64,000 nucleotides of DNA from CAYRWR01 sp964537555 (GCA_964537555.1 CAZIAD010000014.1:1-64000), one strand, 5' to 3'; counted from the first letter of the stretch, positions 49,866 through 59,143 are shown. Numbers and translations: made by a program. The notes: a model not told the origin generated them from the letters alone.

Positions 49866-51233
49866 ATGAGATCCAGAGTTTATTACCTTTTGCTCATGAT
49901 ATTCACCTGTTCTGCATCCTTATTCTCACAGGTTGAAAAAAAGAAAGTGATGATCCTCCCCTTTAAAAGTACGGTAAAATCATCCGATTTTTCCCCTTCT
50001 CAGATGGATGATTTTCGGGATCTGAGCTTTATAGCTTTTTATAATCTATTCGGGACCTTGCCCTTTACCCAGGTACCGGACAGGGACAGGCTCCGTAAGA
50101 TGAACTGGAATACAGAGGGTATTGATAAGATGGGGGAGGAGGAATCCACCGACTATATCATATTCGGTACATTCTCTCTCAAAGGCTCTGCTGCGGAGCC
50201 GGAAGTAGTAGTCAATCTCAAAGTCTGGAATAAAGACAAGAAACTGGTGTTCCAGAGGACCTATACTACTCATCTGGACCTGGATATTTTTGATACCCTG
50301 GATACAATGGTGCTGGATACTTTGGAAGCCTCCTTCAATATCAAAGCCCAGATCGCCACCCTGGAATTTAACAATTTCAGTGTGCCTCAGGATCAGTATA
50401 AGCTCTATATTAATAGTAAAGAGATAGCTGATGTTCAGGGCTCTGATTTTAATCTCTCTCTCAAAATAATAGCTGATACGGAATACCATATTTTACTGGA
50501 ACGTACAAAAGATAATGTAGCCGTCCTGAGTGAAAAAGTAAAGCTGAAAAAGGGAGAAAGCCACCTGGTCAACTATCAGGCCCGAGGAAATGTAAAAATC
50601 CAGAAGATACTGTATAAAGAAAAACAAAAGACCTACAAGGTGCTCCTCAATGGGGATGAAGTAGCAGAGGGTAGCGAGCTCAGTAATCTGAATGCCGGCA
50701 TCCCCTACAATCTTATGGTCATCGATAATCTGAATGTCATACAGGATAAACACAGCTTCAGCCTGTCTGATGGTGGCATGGTCAGTATACAGCCTATGAT
50801 CAACTGGGGAGGGACGGTGCATTTCCGCAGTTTCTTCCTGGGAGGGAGTATTGCCGGGGTAGGGCTGGACCTGCACCTCAGCCGTCCCCTGTGGCTGGGC
50901 CTGTCTACCGGTATCACCTATGTCTCCAAGCCCAGCGGCACCAGCAATGTCAATATCTTTGCAGTCAATCCCTCTCTGGAGCTGGGCTATTATCTGAAGG
51001 GGCACATGAATACCTCCTTTCGCCTGGGTGCCGGCCTGCAGCTGGGCTCCATGCTGGCCTTTCCAGCCCCTGCCTGGGAACTGATCGCGCCGGGTGAGAG
51101 CAGGTTCAGCCTGGTACCGGGGGTTTTTGTGGATGTAGAATGGAAGAACCTGTTTGCCCGCCTCATCCTGCTGGCCGACTTTAGTGCCGCACAGCCCTGG
51201 GGATTTTATCCCCTGATCGGCTTTAAGATCTAA
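49866..51233 (+). CDS. Exported protein with a TolB-N-like region and C-terminal barrel-like strands
   Basis: This is a 455-residue protein with a signal peptide (LLMIFTCSASLFS). Residues ~25-150 (KKVMILPFKSTVKSSDF, FGTFSLKGSAAEPEVVVNLKV) resemble the N-terminal domain of TolB or CsgG-like periplasmic proteins. The middle is strand-rich. The last ~130 residues have amphipathic strands (SRPLWLGLSTGITYV, LELGYYLKGHMNTSFRLGAG, GFYPLIGFKI), as in small membrane barrels, though the chain ends in Ile. It is co-oriented with and 10 bases from a lipoprotein gene. Confidence 0.75.
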   Translation: MRSRVYYLLLMIFTCSASLFSQVEKKKVMILPFKSTVKSSDFSPSQMDDFRDLSFIAFYNLFGTLPFTQVPDRDRLRKMNWNTEGIDKMGEEESTDYIIFGTFSLKGSAAEPEVVVNLKVWNKDKKLVFQRTYTTHLDLDIFDTLDTMVLDTLEASFNIKAQIATLEFNNFSVPQDQYKLYINSKEIADVQGSDFNLSLKIIADTEYHILLERTKDNVAVLSEKVKLKKGESHLVNYQARGNVKIQKILYKEKQKTYKVLLNGDEVAEGSELSNLNAGIPYNLMVIDNLNVIQDKHSFSLSDGGMVSIQPMINWGGTVHFRSFFLGGSIAGVGLDLHLSRPLWLGLSTGITYVSKPSGTSNVNIFAVNPSLELGYYLKGHMNTSFRLGAGLQLGSMLAFPAPAWELIAPGESRFSLVPGVFVDVEWKNLFARLILLADFSAAQPWGFYPLIGFKI

Positions 51234-51243
51234 GGAGTATCCC

Positions 51244-52458
51244 ATGAAAAGATTTATAATACTTATTCCCCTGCTGCTCTTATCCGCCTGTGACCTGTTT
51301 TTTCTACCGGGCTTCAGTGAAAAGATAGTCAATGCTACTAATCCCTTTGATGAGATCGGTAATGTGGTGGGATTTGTGCCCAGCATGGACCCCAATAACG
51401 CCATACTGAGGGGAGTGATGCTGTCTGAATTGTATGATAAGGATCCCGATGAGACAAATTGTTTCTATGTGTTTTATGACTTTAGTGATTCTATTTACAA
51501 ACCTTCCCAGTATACCAGTCACCAGCCTTTTTTAAGTGTAACAGAGTTTGGCCTGAGAAATCTGAGTACAGCGGGAAGTAATTTTTTAGATACAAACAGA
51601 TATACACCTGCCAATATCTATAATTACAAAAATGAATTGATACAGTCTCCTTATCAGGAAGATGTTTATTACATAAAAATTGCGCTCGATTTAATTACTA
51701 ATTATGCATTCCTTACAAATGGTATTACATACACAAAAATCTCTTTACGGCCTATGAATTATCTAAATACACCGGAAGGTATATCTGCTTTAGATTGGAA
51801 TAACTATTTCAGTATCATAGGCTATCAGGATTTAGGAACCCAATTAATTTATATTACCCTGACTAATATTAATGGAGTGATAAAAATAGATGATCAAATT
51901 GATATTATAAATTTTGGGGTAGATATTGGAGATGTAACCACAGCTTATTATATTACACCGGATAAAAAAGCTGTAGGTTTTAAAGTCAATGGAGTACAGG
52001 GAGATTGGAGCCTGCAAACAGCCGGTATGAGTGAACTGGCAGCTGGCACTAGAATAAGATTAATGTGGACTAATATATCAGCTACTATGACTCCCTATAA
52101 TCCATGGTTCACACCTGGTTTAGGAGGTAGTGGCATCTGGGAAGGCTGGCCGGAAAATGCAGTAGTGACCGGCTCTGATTTGATTTTGCATACAAGTAAT
52201 CGTGTTTGGTATCCTTCTGAGGGGAAATCAGTCTTTATTGATCCACATCAGAATAAAGCAGTGGTTGATATAGATCTTATTACTTCGCATTCTCCTGGCT
52301 TTACCTGTAAATTGTCACATTCTGGAAATCCATCTGGAACGTCAGGACAATGGGGATATCCCTCCGAAGAAGGATTCCATGCGTTGGTACTACCTCAACC
52401 TGTAAATGGGGCGATTACAGTATATATGAATGCCAGTTTAAATTGGACCAATATTTAG
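51244..52458 (+). CDS. Lipoprotein of mosaic base composition, function unknown
   Basis: This is a 404-residue protein. The signal ends LLLSAC (lipobox). The first ~75 codons have the G+C of the neighbours, but from about 51480 the DNA drops to roughly 20-30% G+C in the lines I counted, until near 52440. The AT-rich part encodes strand-rich sequence with NITNY/TNIN-type stretches; I do not recognise a domain. The shift inside one gene suggests that the 3' part was acquired from another source. It follows the exported protein at 49866 by 10 bases and may act with it. Confidence 0.75.
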   Translation: MKRFIILIPLLLLSACDLFFLPGFSEKIVNATNPFDEIGNVVGFVPSMDPNNAILRGVMLSELYDKDPDETNCFYVFYDFSDSIYKPSQYTSHQPFLSVTEFGLRNLSTAGSNFLDTNRYTPANIYNYKNELIQSPYQEDVYYIKIALDLITNYAFLTNGITYTKISLRPMNYLNTPEGISALDWNNYFSIIGYQDLGTQLIYITLTNINGVIKIDDQIDIINFGVDIGDVTTAYYITPDKKAVGFKVNGVQGDWSLQTAGMSELAAGTRIRLMWTNISATMTPYNPWFTPGLGGSGIWEGWPENAVVTGSDLILHTSNRVWYPSEGKSVFIDPHQNKAVVDIDLITSHSPGFTCKLSHSGNPSGTSGQWGYPSEEGFHALVLPQPVNGAITVYMNASLNWTNI

Positions 52459-52543
52459 GAAAAATAAGGCAGATTTATTAGACCCCTCCCCGCTTGCCAA
52501 ATCTTTTCCCCTGAGTTACACTAAACTAACAGGGGAGGCAGAT

Positions 52544-53563
52544 ATGTCTATCTATAGAAAAAACCTCATCACCAATGACTGGGTCATCTTTGCGCCTAAG
52601 CGGGCCAGCCGCCCGTTAGAGCTCAAGGGGGGCAAAGAAGAAGATAATAGTGTACTCCTGAAGCAGCGGCCTCCCCACAAGGACAGCTGCCCCTTCTGTG
52701 CCGGGAATGAAGACCCAGAGGACAGGGAAGTCATGCGCCTGGAGCGGGACGGCCGGTGGCAGGTGCGCATCCTGGAGAACAAGTATGCCTCGGTAGACCG
52801 GGATGTGACACCGGAACGGAAGCGTACCCGTTTTCATAAGGAGATCGATGGATTTGGTATCCATGATGTGATCATTGACCATCCCCTGCATAATACTACG
52901 CTGGCCCTGATGCCGGTGGAAGATATCACTGACCTGCTCCGGGTCTACCTACAGCGCTATCAGCAGCTGGCCCACACGGAGTATGTAAAGCATGTGGTCA
53001 TCTTTAAAAACCAGGGCTTCAAGGCCGGGGGTAGCCTGGAGCACCCTCACTCCCAGGTCTATGGACTGCCCGTCATCCCTTTTGAGACCCGGGTCCGGCT
53101 GGGGGAGGTGGAAAAATATTTTGATTTTAATGATATGTGCCTCTTGTGTTCCATACAGGAGCATGAACTGCAGGAAAAGGAACGTATAGTCTGTAATAAT
53201 GAGCATTTTACTGCCTGGGTACCCTATGCCGCACTATCTCCCTACCATATATGGATAGTACCCCGGCGGCATAGCCCTTCCTTTAAATATATCACAGATG
53301 AGGAGATAAAAGGGCTGGCTGATATCCTGAAGCAGACCCTGGGACGTATGTTTAAACATCTGAAAAACCCGGATTATAACTTTGTGTTTCAGTCACTGGC
53401 CCATAGCGAGAGGGAAAAGGACTATTTCCACTGGTATATTTCCCTCATCCCCCAGCTTAAACGGCGGGGCGGCATAGAGTATGCCGGGGGCCTGTTTGTT
53501 AATCCTGTCATGCCCGAGCAGGCCGCCCAGGATTTACGTAATATGGATATTAGTGATCTATGA
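52544..53563 (+). CDS. galT: Galactose-1-phosphate uridylyltransferase
   Basis: This is a 339-residue GalT-type HIT-superfamily protein. Zinc ligands CPFC (Cys49, Cys52), the active site EHPHSQVYG (His167/His169; GalT usually has HPHGQ), and WVPYAALSPYHIWIVPRRH in the second half are present. It transfers UMP between glucose-1-phosphate and galactose-1-phosphate in the Leloir pathway; other nucleotidyl sugar phosphorylases of the same fold cannot be ruled out. Ends overlap with the next gene (ATGA). Confidence 0.9.
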   Translation: MSIYRKNLITNDWVIFAPKRASRPLELKGGKEEDNSVLLKQRPPHKDSCPFCAGNEDPEDREVMRLERDGRWQVRILENKYASVDRDVTPERKRTRFHKEIDGFGIHDVIIDHPLHNTTLALMPVEDITDLLRVYLQRYQQLAHTEYVKHVVIFKNQGFKAGGSLEHPHSQVYGLPVIPFETRVRLGEVEKYFDFNDMCLLCSIQEHELQEKERIVCNNEHFTAWVPYAALSPYHIWIVPRRHSPSFKYITDEEIKGLADILKQTLGRMFKHLKNPDYNFVFQSLAHSEREKDYFHWYISLIPQLKRRGGIEYAGGLFVNPVMPEQAAQDLRNMDISDL

Positions 53564-53863
53564 AAGATCTATCCCGCCCTCTTGTCTGGATCAATAGCCT
53601 GGCTACTCTGATTTTAGCGGTTTCGCTTCTGTTTTTTATATTTGTGATCAGGCAGATGGGGCCTTTCGGGATCAGTGAAAGTGATGCAGTGAAAGCTTCA
53701 GCTACCGCCAGTATTGTTTTGTATTTGACAGGCTTTGTCTTGTCTTTAGCGGGTATATTCTACTCCGTAAAAAACAGGGCTAAAAAACAGCTATGGCATT
53801 ATTCTGGTATCCCTGCAGGCCATAATCATCATTTATGCCATTATAGCGGGAAAGTTATTATAA
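53560..53863 (+). pseudogene. Small three-TM membrane protein, frame broken in an A run
   Basis: ATG 53560 overlaps the galT stop. The first ~76 residues hold two TM helices (~11-31 and ~50-68). After GCTAAAAAAC the frame turns into an unlikely hydrophilic tail and ends at 53901. Removing one A from the six-A run (about 53782-53787) continues NSYGIILVSLQAIIIIYAIIAG to a TAA at 53861, giving a third helix and about 100 residues. The restored protein looks natural. I do not recognise the family. Confidence 0.65.
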
Positions 53864-53924
53864 TTCCCGTAATATTTGAATTTTCGATATTTTTGCGCTA
53901 AGCTATAAAAAAAAGGAGGTGGAT

Positions 53925-54659
53925 ATGCAAACCCATAATCCCGCATTTACCAATAAAAGAATAGAAGGAATGCCCTATACTGAAGAGGAGTCGATGACCC
54001 TCAACGGTACCCTGGTCAAGACCTTTCTGTTATTTGCTTTTTTACTTACCAGTTCGATCTTTACCTGGTACCTGTATTTTTCCAGGGGGATGTCTGCTAT
54101 TATCCCCTTCCTGGCAGTGGGAGGAATAGGGGGCTTTATAGTCTCTCTGATCACTATCTTCAGGCAGAAGAGTTCTCCCATTACTGCGCCTATCTATGCT
54201 ATCCTGGAGGGATTGTTCCTGGGAGGACTGTCTGCTTTTTTTGAAGAGATGTATCCCGGGGTTGTGATACAGTCGGTAGGCCTGACCTTCGGGGTATTGG
54301 CTCTGATGCTTATCATCTACTCTACCGGCATCATAAAAGTAACCAGTGGATTTATGAGGGGTGTGATAGCCGGTACTGCTGCACTGGCCTTGTTCTACCT
54401 GGTGACTATGGTGTTAAACTTGGCGGGAGTGTCTGTACCTTATATGCATAGTGCGGGCCCCTTTGGCCTGATCATTAGTGCGGTAGCTATCGTGCTGGCC
54501 TGTCTCAATCTCATTCTCGACTTTAACTTTATAGAAAGATTAGCCAATGAGGGCAATGTGCCGGTCTACATGGAGTGGTACGCCGCATTTGGCCTTATGC
54601 TGACCCTGGTGTGGCTCTATCTGGAGATCCTGCGTTTAATGGGCAGGCTCAGAAATTAG
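53925..54659 (+). CDS. Bax inhibitor-1/YccA family membrane protein
   Basis: This is a 244-residue protein; ATG 53925 lies five bases after AAGGAGG. About seven TM helices span residues ~25-240. The pattern (TLNGTLVKTFLLFAFLLTSSIFTWYL, then IYAILEGLFLGGLSAFFE, ending WYAAFGLMLTLVWLYLEILRLM) matches the BI-1-like/YccA-type inner-membrane proteins with a conserved final Leu/Arg-rich tail. Function in bacteria is unclear; suggested roles include ion (Ca2+/H+) leak and membrane stress. Followed by a strong terminator. Confidence 0.92.
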   Translation: MQTHNPAFTNKRIEGMPYTEEESMTLNGTLVKTFLLFAFLLTSSIFTWYLYFSRGMSAIIPFLAVGGIGGFIVSLITIFRQKSSPITAPIYAILEGLFLGGLSAFFEEMYPGVVIQSVGLTFGVLALMLIIYSTGIIKVTSGFMRGVIAGTAALALFYLVTMVLNLAGVSVPYMHSAGPFGLIISAVAIVLACLNLILDFNFIERLANEGNVPVYMEWYAAFGLMLTLVWLYLEILRLMGRLRN

Positions 54660-54680
54660 TCCAGGCTTAAATCGCAAATA

Positions 54681-54717
54681 AAAAAACCTCCGGGATGTGG
54701 ACCCGGAGGTTTTTTAT
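54681..54717 (+). terminator. Bidirectional intrinsic terminator
   Basis: The stem AAAAAACCTCCGGG/CCCGGAGGTTTTTT with a 7-base loop sits between convergent genes. Confidence 0.93.
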
Positions 54718-54724
54718 ATAAGGC

Positions 54725-55105
54725 CTATTCTGTTTCTTCCTGAGAAAAGACCAGGGATAAGCGGGTGAGGAGTTGTTTTGGTATCTGCATGCCATGGATA
54801 CCGATCACCCTCTTTCCGGGAGGGGCCTGTATCTCTTCACAGGATCCCGTATCCGATTGAGCCCCGACATACTCTGAAACTATAGGAGCAGCTTTATCAT
54901 CTCCCCATTTTTTCCAGATATCCTGCTGAGCTTTTCCCTTATCATCCAGAGTCCAGAAATTAAACAGGACTACCTTACCCTTGAGGCTGGCATTATTGAT
55001 CACGGAATTATTCTGCAGATTGATCACCTGAAATCCGGGCAGAGGGACGGGCCCTTTCTGGGACATCAGGAACACTGCAGCCAGCAGGAAAACAAATTTT
55101 TTCAC
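54725..55105 (-). CDS. Exported redoxin-like protein without a CxxC motif
   Basis: This is a 126-residue protein with a signal peptide (MKKFVFLLAAVFLMS). The following FQVINLQNNSVINNASLKGKVVLFNFW strongly recalls TlpA/ResA-type thioredoxins, where a CxxC would come right after FW; here the sequence is TLDDKG with no Cys. Only one Cys remains (GSCEEI). The C-terminal half is shorter than a full thioredoxin fold. It might be a non-catalytic scaffold or a decayed enzyme. An AGGTGGAG-like site precedes it on the minus strand. Confidence 0.7.
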   Translation of the reverse strand: MKKFVFLLAAVFLMSQKGPVPLPGFQVINLQNNSVINNASLKGKVVLFNFWTLDDKGKAQQDIWKKWGDDKAAPIVSEYVGAQSDTGSCEEIQAPPGKRVIGIHGMQIPKQLLTRLSLVFSQEETE

Positions 55106-55231
55106 ACTCCACCTCCTACAACTATACCTAAAAATTATAATGATTTTCAGGATTTATTCAATTAATTTTAAAAAAGATGACAAAAATATGCTTATCCGGT
55201 ATCTTATAATAGATTTTTTAAGGAAAGAATT

Positions 55232-56290
55232 ATGCCTAAGATCCCTCAGGTCATTACAAGTGAAAATATAGGGCAGCTCCAGGTATTGTACTCTATAGAG
55301 GATAATTCCGGTTTTTGCTGGAGTAAGACCGGAAAAATGCTGTCTACTTTTGATAATGGTGATTATAAGATCTTCAGTCACAATAAAAATAGCATGATCC
55401 TCAAAAAAGCACAGCAGTTCAAAGAGATCATTCCCGCATTTGATACGATCATGATGCTGAGTGACATGGATAGTATACTGTTTGTGCATCAGAGAAGGCT
55501 GCACCTCTATTCCCTAAAAAAGAATCAGGTGGTGAGGACGCTGGAAGATTACCTTATAGATGAGTATCATCCTCATATTTGGATCAGCTCCAGCAGGCGC
55601 TATGTCGGTATAAAAGGGGACAATACCTCTCTGATCTGGGATCTCAGCAATGACAAAAGAATGGAATTCAGTGGTTCCCGGCATTTTGCTTTTTCAGAAG
55701 ATGATACTCTGACTGCTGTCCTGGGCCAGGGAATATTGGAAATTAAAACCCTTAAAGACCTCGTGACCATCCAAAGATTTCCTCTGAAGATGCTGCTGGT
55801 TCTGGATATCAAGTTCAGCCCGGATAATCGTTATGTGGCTGCCTGCGGAGAGACATTTCTAAACTATATAGCCTCACATAGCAGCCATGATAAAAACATA
55901 CAGCTCTCTGAACCTATCCTGGATTTCTGGAAAGGGGGTGATATCTCTGAGCGTATGTGTAAAAAATACAGTGAAGAACCAGTACGCCTGTTTGATATTG
56001 AAAAAAATCTGGAATACCGCTACCGGGATGAATGTGAGTATGATGCCGGGTCGATTACCTTCAATAAGGATAGCAGCCTCTTACTGGCCGGAAAATTTGA
56101 CTGCTGGAGTACGGATAACCCCATTGTGATATGGGACATAAAAAGAAATTCCAAAGCGGGAGTGTTCAGGCGCTCGCATCATTCCGGGGGAGCTACCCCC
56201 ATCCGCAAGCTTGAATTTAACAAAGAGGGGACTTTACTGGCTGCCAATAACGGCTATGTCCGGCAGATTGATGTCATGGGTGTCATTTAA
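55232..56290 (+). CDS. WD40-repeat-like beta-propeller protein
   Basis: This is a 352-residue protein with no signal peptide. Repeated blade patterns ending in WD-like motifs are visible: SLIWDLSNDKRMEFSGS, VLDIKFSPDNRYVAACG, AGSITFNKDSSLLLAGKFD, PIVIWDIKRNSKAG and IRKLEFNKEGTLLAANN. Roughly six or seven irregular blades are likely. WD40 proteins act as protein-protein interaction platforms; the partner is unknown. A TATAAT at 55205-55210 suggests its own promoter. Confidence 0.8.
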   Translation: MPKIPQVITSENIGQLQVLYSIEDNSGFCWSKTGKMLSTFDNGDYKIFSHNKNSMILKKAQQFKEIIPAFDTIMMLSDMDSILFVHQRRLHLYSLKKNQVVRTLEDYLIDEYHPHIWISSSRRYVGIKGDNTSLIWDLSNDKRMEFSGSRHFAFSEDDTLTAVLGQGILEIKTLKDLVTIQRFPLKMLLVLDIKFSPDNRYVAACGETFLNYIASHSSHDKNIQLSEPILDFWKGGDISERMCKKYSEEPVRLFDIEKNLEYRYRDECEYDAGSITFNKDSSLLLAGKFDCWSTDNPIVIWDIKRNSKAGVFRRSHHSGGATPIRKLEFNKEGTLLAANNGYVRQIDVMGVI

Positions 56291-56336
56291 TACCCTTGTG
56301 ACAAGCTCAGAATTGCTACTCAGGCTTTCTTTCTAA

Positions 56337-56365
56337 TTGACAATACCCCCTTTTTCCCTTAAGAT
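56337..56365 (+). promoter_or_regulatory. Promoter of murA
   Basis: TTGACA (56337-56342), 17 bp, TAAGAT (56360-56365), about 33 bases before the GTG start at 56399. Confidence 0.8.
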
Positions 56366-56398
56366 ATGGGTCGTTTCTGCGAACTATGGAGGTAAAGA

Positions 56399-57670
56399 GT
56401 GGATAAGTATATTATACAGGGGGGCAATAAGCTTTCCGGAGAAGTAAGTATCAGTGGGGCCAAGAATGCAGCTCTCCCTATCCTGGCCGCTTCTTTGCTG
56501 ACCGGTGAGGCGCTGATACTGCATAATGTGCCAGACCTCAAGGACATACAGACTATGATAGTCCTCCTGGAGCACCTGGGAAAGACCATCGAGCATGTCT
56601 CATCCACCTCATTGAAGATCACAGAGCATAATGCGGACGAGTTTGAAGCTCCTTATGATATAGTACGGAAAATGCGCGCCTCCATTGCCGTAATGGGGCC
56701 TCTGCTGGGACGTAAGCGCAAAGCCAAGATATCTTTCCCCGGGGGATGTGCCATAGGGCCTCGTCCTATCGACCTGCATCTCAAAGGTATGAAAGAACTG
56801 GGCACCGAGATCCTGGTACAGCATGGATATGTCTGGGCCCAGGCAGATGAACTGGTAGGTAAAAAGATGAACCTATTGGGGACCTTTGGCCCTTCTGTGC
56901 TGGCTACTGAAAATGTGATGATGGCGGCTACTCTGGCCAAAGGTATCACTATTATTGAAGGAGCAGCGGAAGAACCCGAAGTCACAGACCTGGCCCAGTG
57001 TCTCAATACTATGGGAGCGAAGATCACCGGAGCCGGTACACCTGTCATCACCATAGAGGGTGTGGACAGCCTGCATGGCGGTACCCACTCTGTAATACCT
57101 GACCGCATCGAGTCCGGTACCTATATCGCTGCTGCCGGTATCACCGGGGGTGAGATCAAGCTCATCGATACTAATGTACATATACTGGGTGAGACTATTC
57201 AAAAGTTCTCTGAGGCCGGTGTAGATTTCACTATCCTGTCTGACACAGAGCTCCTCGTCAAAGGGGGAGCCATCAAACCGGTACAGGTAGAGACAAAACC
57301 CTATCCCTATTTTCCCACCGATATGCAGGCCCAGCTCATGGCCATGCTGTCAGTCTCTGACGGTATCTCAGTCATGAAAGAGAATATTTTCCCGGACAGA
57401 TTTACCCATGCAGCGGAACTGAACCGTATGGGTGCGGATATCAAGGTAGACGGGCCCCAGGCCGTGGTCAAGGGAGTAAAAATGCTCTCCGGGGCATCAG
57501 TGATGTCCAGCGACCTGCGAGCCGGTGCCGGCCTGGTAGTAGCTGCCCTGGCTGCCCGGGGCCATTCCGAGGTCTTGCGTATCTATCACATTGACCGGGG
57601 ATATTATGCCTTTGAGCAGAAGTTAAAGGCCATGGGTGCCGATATACAACGGGCCGCTCAGGAGAGTTAA
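56399..57670 (+). CDS. murA: UDP-N-acetylglucosamine 1-carboxyvinyltransferase
   Basis: This is a 423-residue protein starting at GTG 56399 after TGGAGG. Lys22 and Asn23 (SGAKNAALPILA), the fosfomycin-target Cys117 in PGGCAIGPRPIDLHLKG, the Asp in the FPTDMQAQ/ENIFPDRFTHAAELNRMGADI segment and Arg in SDLRAGAGLVVAALAARG are all intact. It catalyses the first committed step of peptidoglycan synthesis: enolpyruvyl transfer from PEP to UDP-GlcNAc. The Cys suggests fosfomycin sensitivity. Followed 31 bases on by a CDF transporter gene. Confidence 0.97.
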   Translation: MDKYIIQGGNKLSGEVSISGAKNAALPILAASLLTGEALILHNVPDLKDIQTMIVLLEHLGKTIEHVSSTSLKITEHNADEFEAPYDIVRKMRASIAVMGPLLGRKRKAKISFPGGCAIGPRPIDLHLKGMKELGTEILVQHGYVWAQADELVGKKMNLLGTFGPSVLATENVMMAATLAKGITIIEGAAEEPEVTDLAQCLNTMGAKITGAGTPVITIEGVDSLHGGTHSVIPDRIESGTYIAAAGITGGEIKLIDTNVHILGETIQKFSEAGVDFTILSDTELLVKGGAIKPVQVETKPYPYFPTDMQAQLMAMLSVSDGISVMKENIFPDRFTHAAELNRMGADIKVDGPQAVVKGVKMLSGASVMSSDLRAGAGLVVAALAARGHSEVLRIYHIDRGYYAFEQKLKAMGADIQRAAQES

Positions 57671-57701
57671 TATATAAGCCTGAAAGGGATGGAGATCCAT
57701 T

Positions 57702-58580
57702 ATGAAATTAGAATACCAGAAAAAGATCATCAATCTATCTACTATATTAAGTGTAGTAGCCAATGTCCTGCTGACCGGGGTAAAGCTGGCTGCAGGTATC
57801 CTCTCAGGATCTGTAGCCATGATCACAGATGCTGTGCATTCACTGAGTGACCTCTTTACGGATGTGATCGTGTTCTTTTCCCTGCACTGGTCCCTCAAAT
57901 CTCCCGACCAGAAACATCCCTATGGGCATGGAAAGATAGAAAATATTGCCGCAGTCATCGTGGGGCTGCTCCTGTTACAGCTGGGACTGTGGTTTATTTA
58001 TGAAGGTGCCCAGCAGCTCATCAAGGGCGAGATCCATGAGTTAAAGAATAACTGGGCCCTGTGGGCAGCTGTGATCTCCATCGTCGTAAAAGAGGCCCTG
58101 TTTCAGGTCACAAAGATCTTCGGTAAAAAGATTAAAAGCGATGCCCTGATAGCTAATGCCTGGCACCACCGTTCTGATGCTTTTTCTTCAGTAGTAGCTC
58201 TGGCTGGTATCGGGTCGGGGCTTATCGGCTTTAAATACGGAGACCTGATAGCTTCTGTGGTTATAGCGGGGATACTGATCTGGATCGGGGTGGATATCAT
58301 ACGCAGTAATGCCAACATCCTCATAGAGGCTTCTGTAGGAGATGATGTCCTGGATATTGCCACTGCTATCCTCAAAGATCAGAAAGGGGTCAAACGCTAC
58401 CGCCGTTTACGCCTGCGCCAGGTGGGTAAAGACATCTATGGTGAAGTCAATATAGAAGTAAAGGGCAAACTTTCTGTGAAAGAAGGACATGATATTGCCC
58501 AGGCCTTAAAAAAGCAGCTGATCGCTAAGATTGAGGGGCTTAAGGATATTTCCATCCATATTGACCCGGTGGATTCCTGA
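57702..58580 (+). CDS. Cation diffusion facilitator (CDF) transporter
   Basis: This is a 292-residue CDF protein with six TM helices (residues ~10-220), metal-site motifs AMITDAVHSLSDLFTDVIV (helix 2) and NAWHHRSDAFSS (helix 5), HPYGHGKIE, and a C-terminal cytoplasmic CTD (VKRYRRLRLRQVGKDIYGEVNIEVK). The HxxxD/DxxxD pattern fits Zn2+, Fe2+ or Mn2+ efflux. It is complete, unlike the truncated CDF-like protein at 32152. The site GGATGGAG precedes it. Confidence 0.93.
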   Translation: MKLEYQKKIINLSTILSVVANVLLTGVKLAAGILSGSVAMITDAVHSLSDLFTDVIVFFSLHWSLKSPDQKHPYGHGKIENIAAVIVGLLLLQLGLWFIYEGAQQLIKGEIHELKNNWALWAAVISIVVKEALFQVTKIFGKKIKSDALIANAWHHRSDAFSSVVALAGIGSGLIGFKYGDLIASVVIAGILIWIGVDIIRSNANILIEASVGDDVLDIATAILKDQKGVKRYRRLRLRQVGKDIYGEVNIEVKGKLSVKEGHDIAQALKKQLIAKIEGLKDISIHIDPVDS

Positions 58581-58583
58581 TTT

Positions 58584-59138
58584 TTATTTAAAAAAGATCT
58601 GGAACCAGTCAATAAACTTATCATATTTGAATTTTTGGATCATCTGATTCAGATCAAGAGTGAAAAAGTGAACGAAATAGTAGTAGGTCATGACCGCTGA
58701 AATGGTCAGCTTAGTGATCATGGCAGTCATCACACCGGCAATGGTGAAACCTTCTTCATCCAGTTTTTTCCGCATCTCTTTTTTAGCTATTAATTCACCG
58801 ATGACAGACCCAATAATAATACCGATCCCTATACCTACCGGAGGAAACAGGAAAAATCCGGCTATCATTCCCAGCAAGGCTCCCCAGGTAGTGGTATGAG
58901 AGATCTCATACATCTTTTCATGCCACCAGGGCACAAAGAAATCCGGGATCCAGGCCATTAAAACTATGACGGCAGCCGCTACAATGGGTAGAATAGGGAA
59001 TATCTGACCTGCCTGGGAAAAGTTCAGGAATAAAAGGGCCAGAAAACTGAAAGGCGGGCCCGGTATACCCCTTACCACACAGCCAAAGACTCCTACAGCC
59101 ACAAAAAACAGAGAAATAAGCAGAAATACATAATCCAT
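58584..59138 (-). CDS. DUF456 family membrane protein
   Basis: This is a 184-residue protein. Start MDYVFLLISLFFVAVGVFG is normal for the family; about four TM helices and the Gly-rich motifs GIPGPPFSFLALL and FFLFPPVGIGIGIIIGSVIGELIA are seen. It ends within the CDF region (convergent, 3 bases from the CDF stop). Function of DUF456 is unknown. A promoter (TTGATA/16 bp/TATAAT, 59171-59144) ends only five bases before the start codon, so the transcript may be leaderless. Confidence 0.85.
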   Translation of the reverse strand: MDYVFLLISLFFVAVGVFGCVVRGIPGPPFSFLALLFLNFSQAGQIFPILPIVAAAVIVLMAWIPDFFVPWWHEKMYEISHTTTWGALLGMIAGFFLFPPVGIGIGIIIGSVIGELIAKKEMRKKLDEEGFTIAGVMTAMITKLTISAVMTYYYFVHFFTLDLNQMIQKFKYDKFIDWFQIFFK

Positions 59139-59143
59139 GATTT

